A stretch of 64,000 nt of DNA from CALANV01 sp036381615 (GTDB lineage Bacteria > Pseudomonadota > Alphaproteobacteria > CACIAM-22H2): the NCBI GenBank assembly GCA_036381615.1, contig DASVCL010000085.1, positions 32,366-96,365 on the forward strand, given 5' to 3'. A program made the translations under genes and the position numbers. Below, piece by piece: positions 63,141-64,000 of the stretch. The notes under the pieces were generated by a model that was not told the DNA's origin, ran no database searches, and was given only the letters and a program-made list of their open reading frames with translations. How positions within the stretch are numbered: the stretch's first letter is position 1; every line of letters starts with the position of its first letter.

Positions 63141-64000
63141 ATGCACGACCTGATGAAACCGGCCGGCGCGACCGCAAACGCGATTTCCCGTCCGATCTTC
63201 ATCGGCAGTGAAATTTATCGACGCTCGCGTTACGGCGCTCAGCATCCATTGGGCATTCCGCGGGTCTCGACCGTCATGGATCTGTGTCGCGCAATGGGAT
63301 GGTTGGGCGACGACGTCTTCGTCGATAGCCCCACGGCCACGCCCGAACAGCTCGCGCGTTTCCACGATCCGGCGTACATCGCCGCACTTATTCAGGCCGA
63401 GGCCGACCAGTACGCGACCGAGGACGTCAGCCGGCGCTTCAATATCGGTCGCAACGGCAACCCGGTCTTCGGCGAGGTATTTCGCCGCCCGGCGACGGCC
63501 TGTGGCGGATCGATCCTGGCTGCCAGGCTGCTTCGGAACGGCGGCATTGCGTATTCCCCGGCGGGCGGCACGCACCATGGCCGGCGTGATCGGGCAAACG
63601 GGTTCTGCTACCTGAACGATCCGGTGCTCGGCATTCTAGCCTTTCTGGACCAGGGGCTCCGCGTGCTCTACGTCGACATCGATGCGCACCATGCCGATGG
63701 TGTCCAGGATGCGCTGTCGCATGACCCACGGGTGCTTCTCGTCTCGATACATGAGGACGGTCGCTGGCCGTACACGGGACGCGCCGACGATCGCGGTGGA
63801 GGGAGTGCCCGCAACCTCCCGGTCCCGCCCGGGTTCAACGACAGCGAGCTCGCATACCTCACCGAAAAGGTCATCGTGCCGCTCGCGCGGGGATTCGGGC
63901 CGGATGCGATCGTTCTGCAATGCGGGTGCGACGGCCTCGCCGACGATCCCATGAGCCGGCTGGAGCTCTCGAACGGCGCGCTGTGGCATGTCGTTCGGAC
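63141..64000 (+). CDS. Histone deacetylase family protein (AcuC/acetylpolyamine amidohydrolase type), cut by window edge
   Basis: ATG 63141 opens a frame that stays open to the window end (286 codons). Arginase-deacetylase fold: active-site GGTHH at 142-146, the zinc-binding DIDAHHADG at 179-187 and the IHEDGRWPYTG region. Deacetylates proteins or polyamines. It follows the Atm1 gene by 4 nt. The C-terminus lies outside. Confidence 0.9.
   Translation, partial: MHDLMKPAGATANAISRPIFIGSEIYRRSRYGAQHPLGIPRVSTVMDLCRAMGWLGDDVFVDSPTATPEQLARFHDPAYIAALIQAEADQYATEDVSRRFNIGRNGNPVFGEVFRRPATACGGSILAARLLRNGGIAYSPAGGTHHGRRDRANGFCYLNDPVLGILAFLDQGLRVLYVDIDAHHADGVQDALSHDPRVLLVSIHEDGRWPYTGRADDRGGGSARNLPVPPGFNDSELAYLTEKVIVPLARGFGPDAIVLQCGCDGLADDPMSRLELSNGALWHVVR

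Overview
The window is high-GC chromosomal DNA of an alphaproteobacterium, probably from the Rhodospirillales/Hyphomicrobiales side (inference). Supporting signs are the rplM-rpsI-argC gene order, an N-terminally extended ribosomal protein S9, XdhC encoded as two genes, a DUF1127 protein, class I PHB synthase, two exact GGAAC-N16-CGTT promoters of the alphaproteobacterial EcfG type, and many ATGA/GTGA start-stop overlaps. I see no IS element, phage gene, CRISPR array or rRNA. There is one tRNA gene (Glu, UUC).

Layout. (1) 0.2-10.8 kb: a cassette for oxalurate/oxamate breakdown, consisting of an oxamate carbamoyltransferase (AllG, AllF, AllH and a detached small AllF tail domain), carbamate kinase and a gamma-glutamyltransferase-family enzyme resembling oxamate amidohydrolase HpxW. 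It is followed by a PotFABC-type ABC transporter. (2) 10.9-18.6 kb: M23 peptidase plus bactofilin, VOC and SDR enzymes, folE, an ECF sigma/anti-sigma/periplasmic metal-sensor operon, a DMT exporter, and a UPF0016 manganese exporter preceded by a yybP-ykoY (Mn2+) riboswitch. (3) 18.6-25.7 kb: CoA-binding protein, two crotonases with a TetR regulator and a divergent thioesterase, rplM-rpsI, argC, gamma-carbonic anhydrase and a DUF1127 protein. (4) 25.7-40.8 kb: phaC, a lipoprotein, the aminotransferase-hom-glpX-recJ row, small stress-type membrane proteins with EcfG promoters, an orphan HisKA_2 kinase, arfB, a core-type MetE, tRNA-Glu, a small lipoprotein and a TPR protein. (5) 40.8-54.9 kb: a large minus-strand molybdenum-hydroxylase (form II CO-dehydrogenase-like) locus. 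(6) 55-64 kb: TAXI-TRAP transporter, TctABC transporter (TctB frameshifted), an Atm1-type ABC transporter and a histone-deacetylase-family protein cut by the window edge.

The most interesting part is region 5. The structural genes coxG-S-L-M are followed by eight genes, MoxR ATPase, CoxE, XdhC-N, XdhC-C, a fused molybdopterin-binding/cytidylyltransferase, SufS-like desulfurase, SufU-like scaffold and a membrane nucleotidyl cyclase. Each of the eight overlaps the next by exactly 4 nt. The cyclase has six predicted membrane spans with buried histidines (SdhC/CyaC-like), a [2Fe-2S] ferredoxin domain and a class III cyclase domain. The row therefore looks like a cofactor-building, sulfuration and redox-to-cyclic-nucleotide module tied to one molybdoenzyme.
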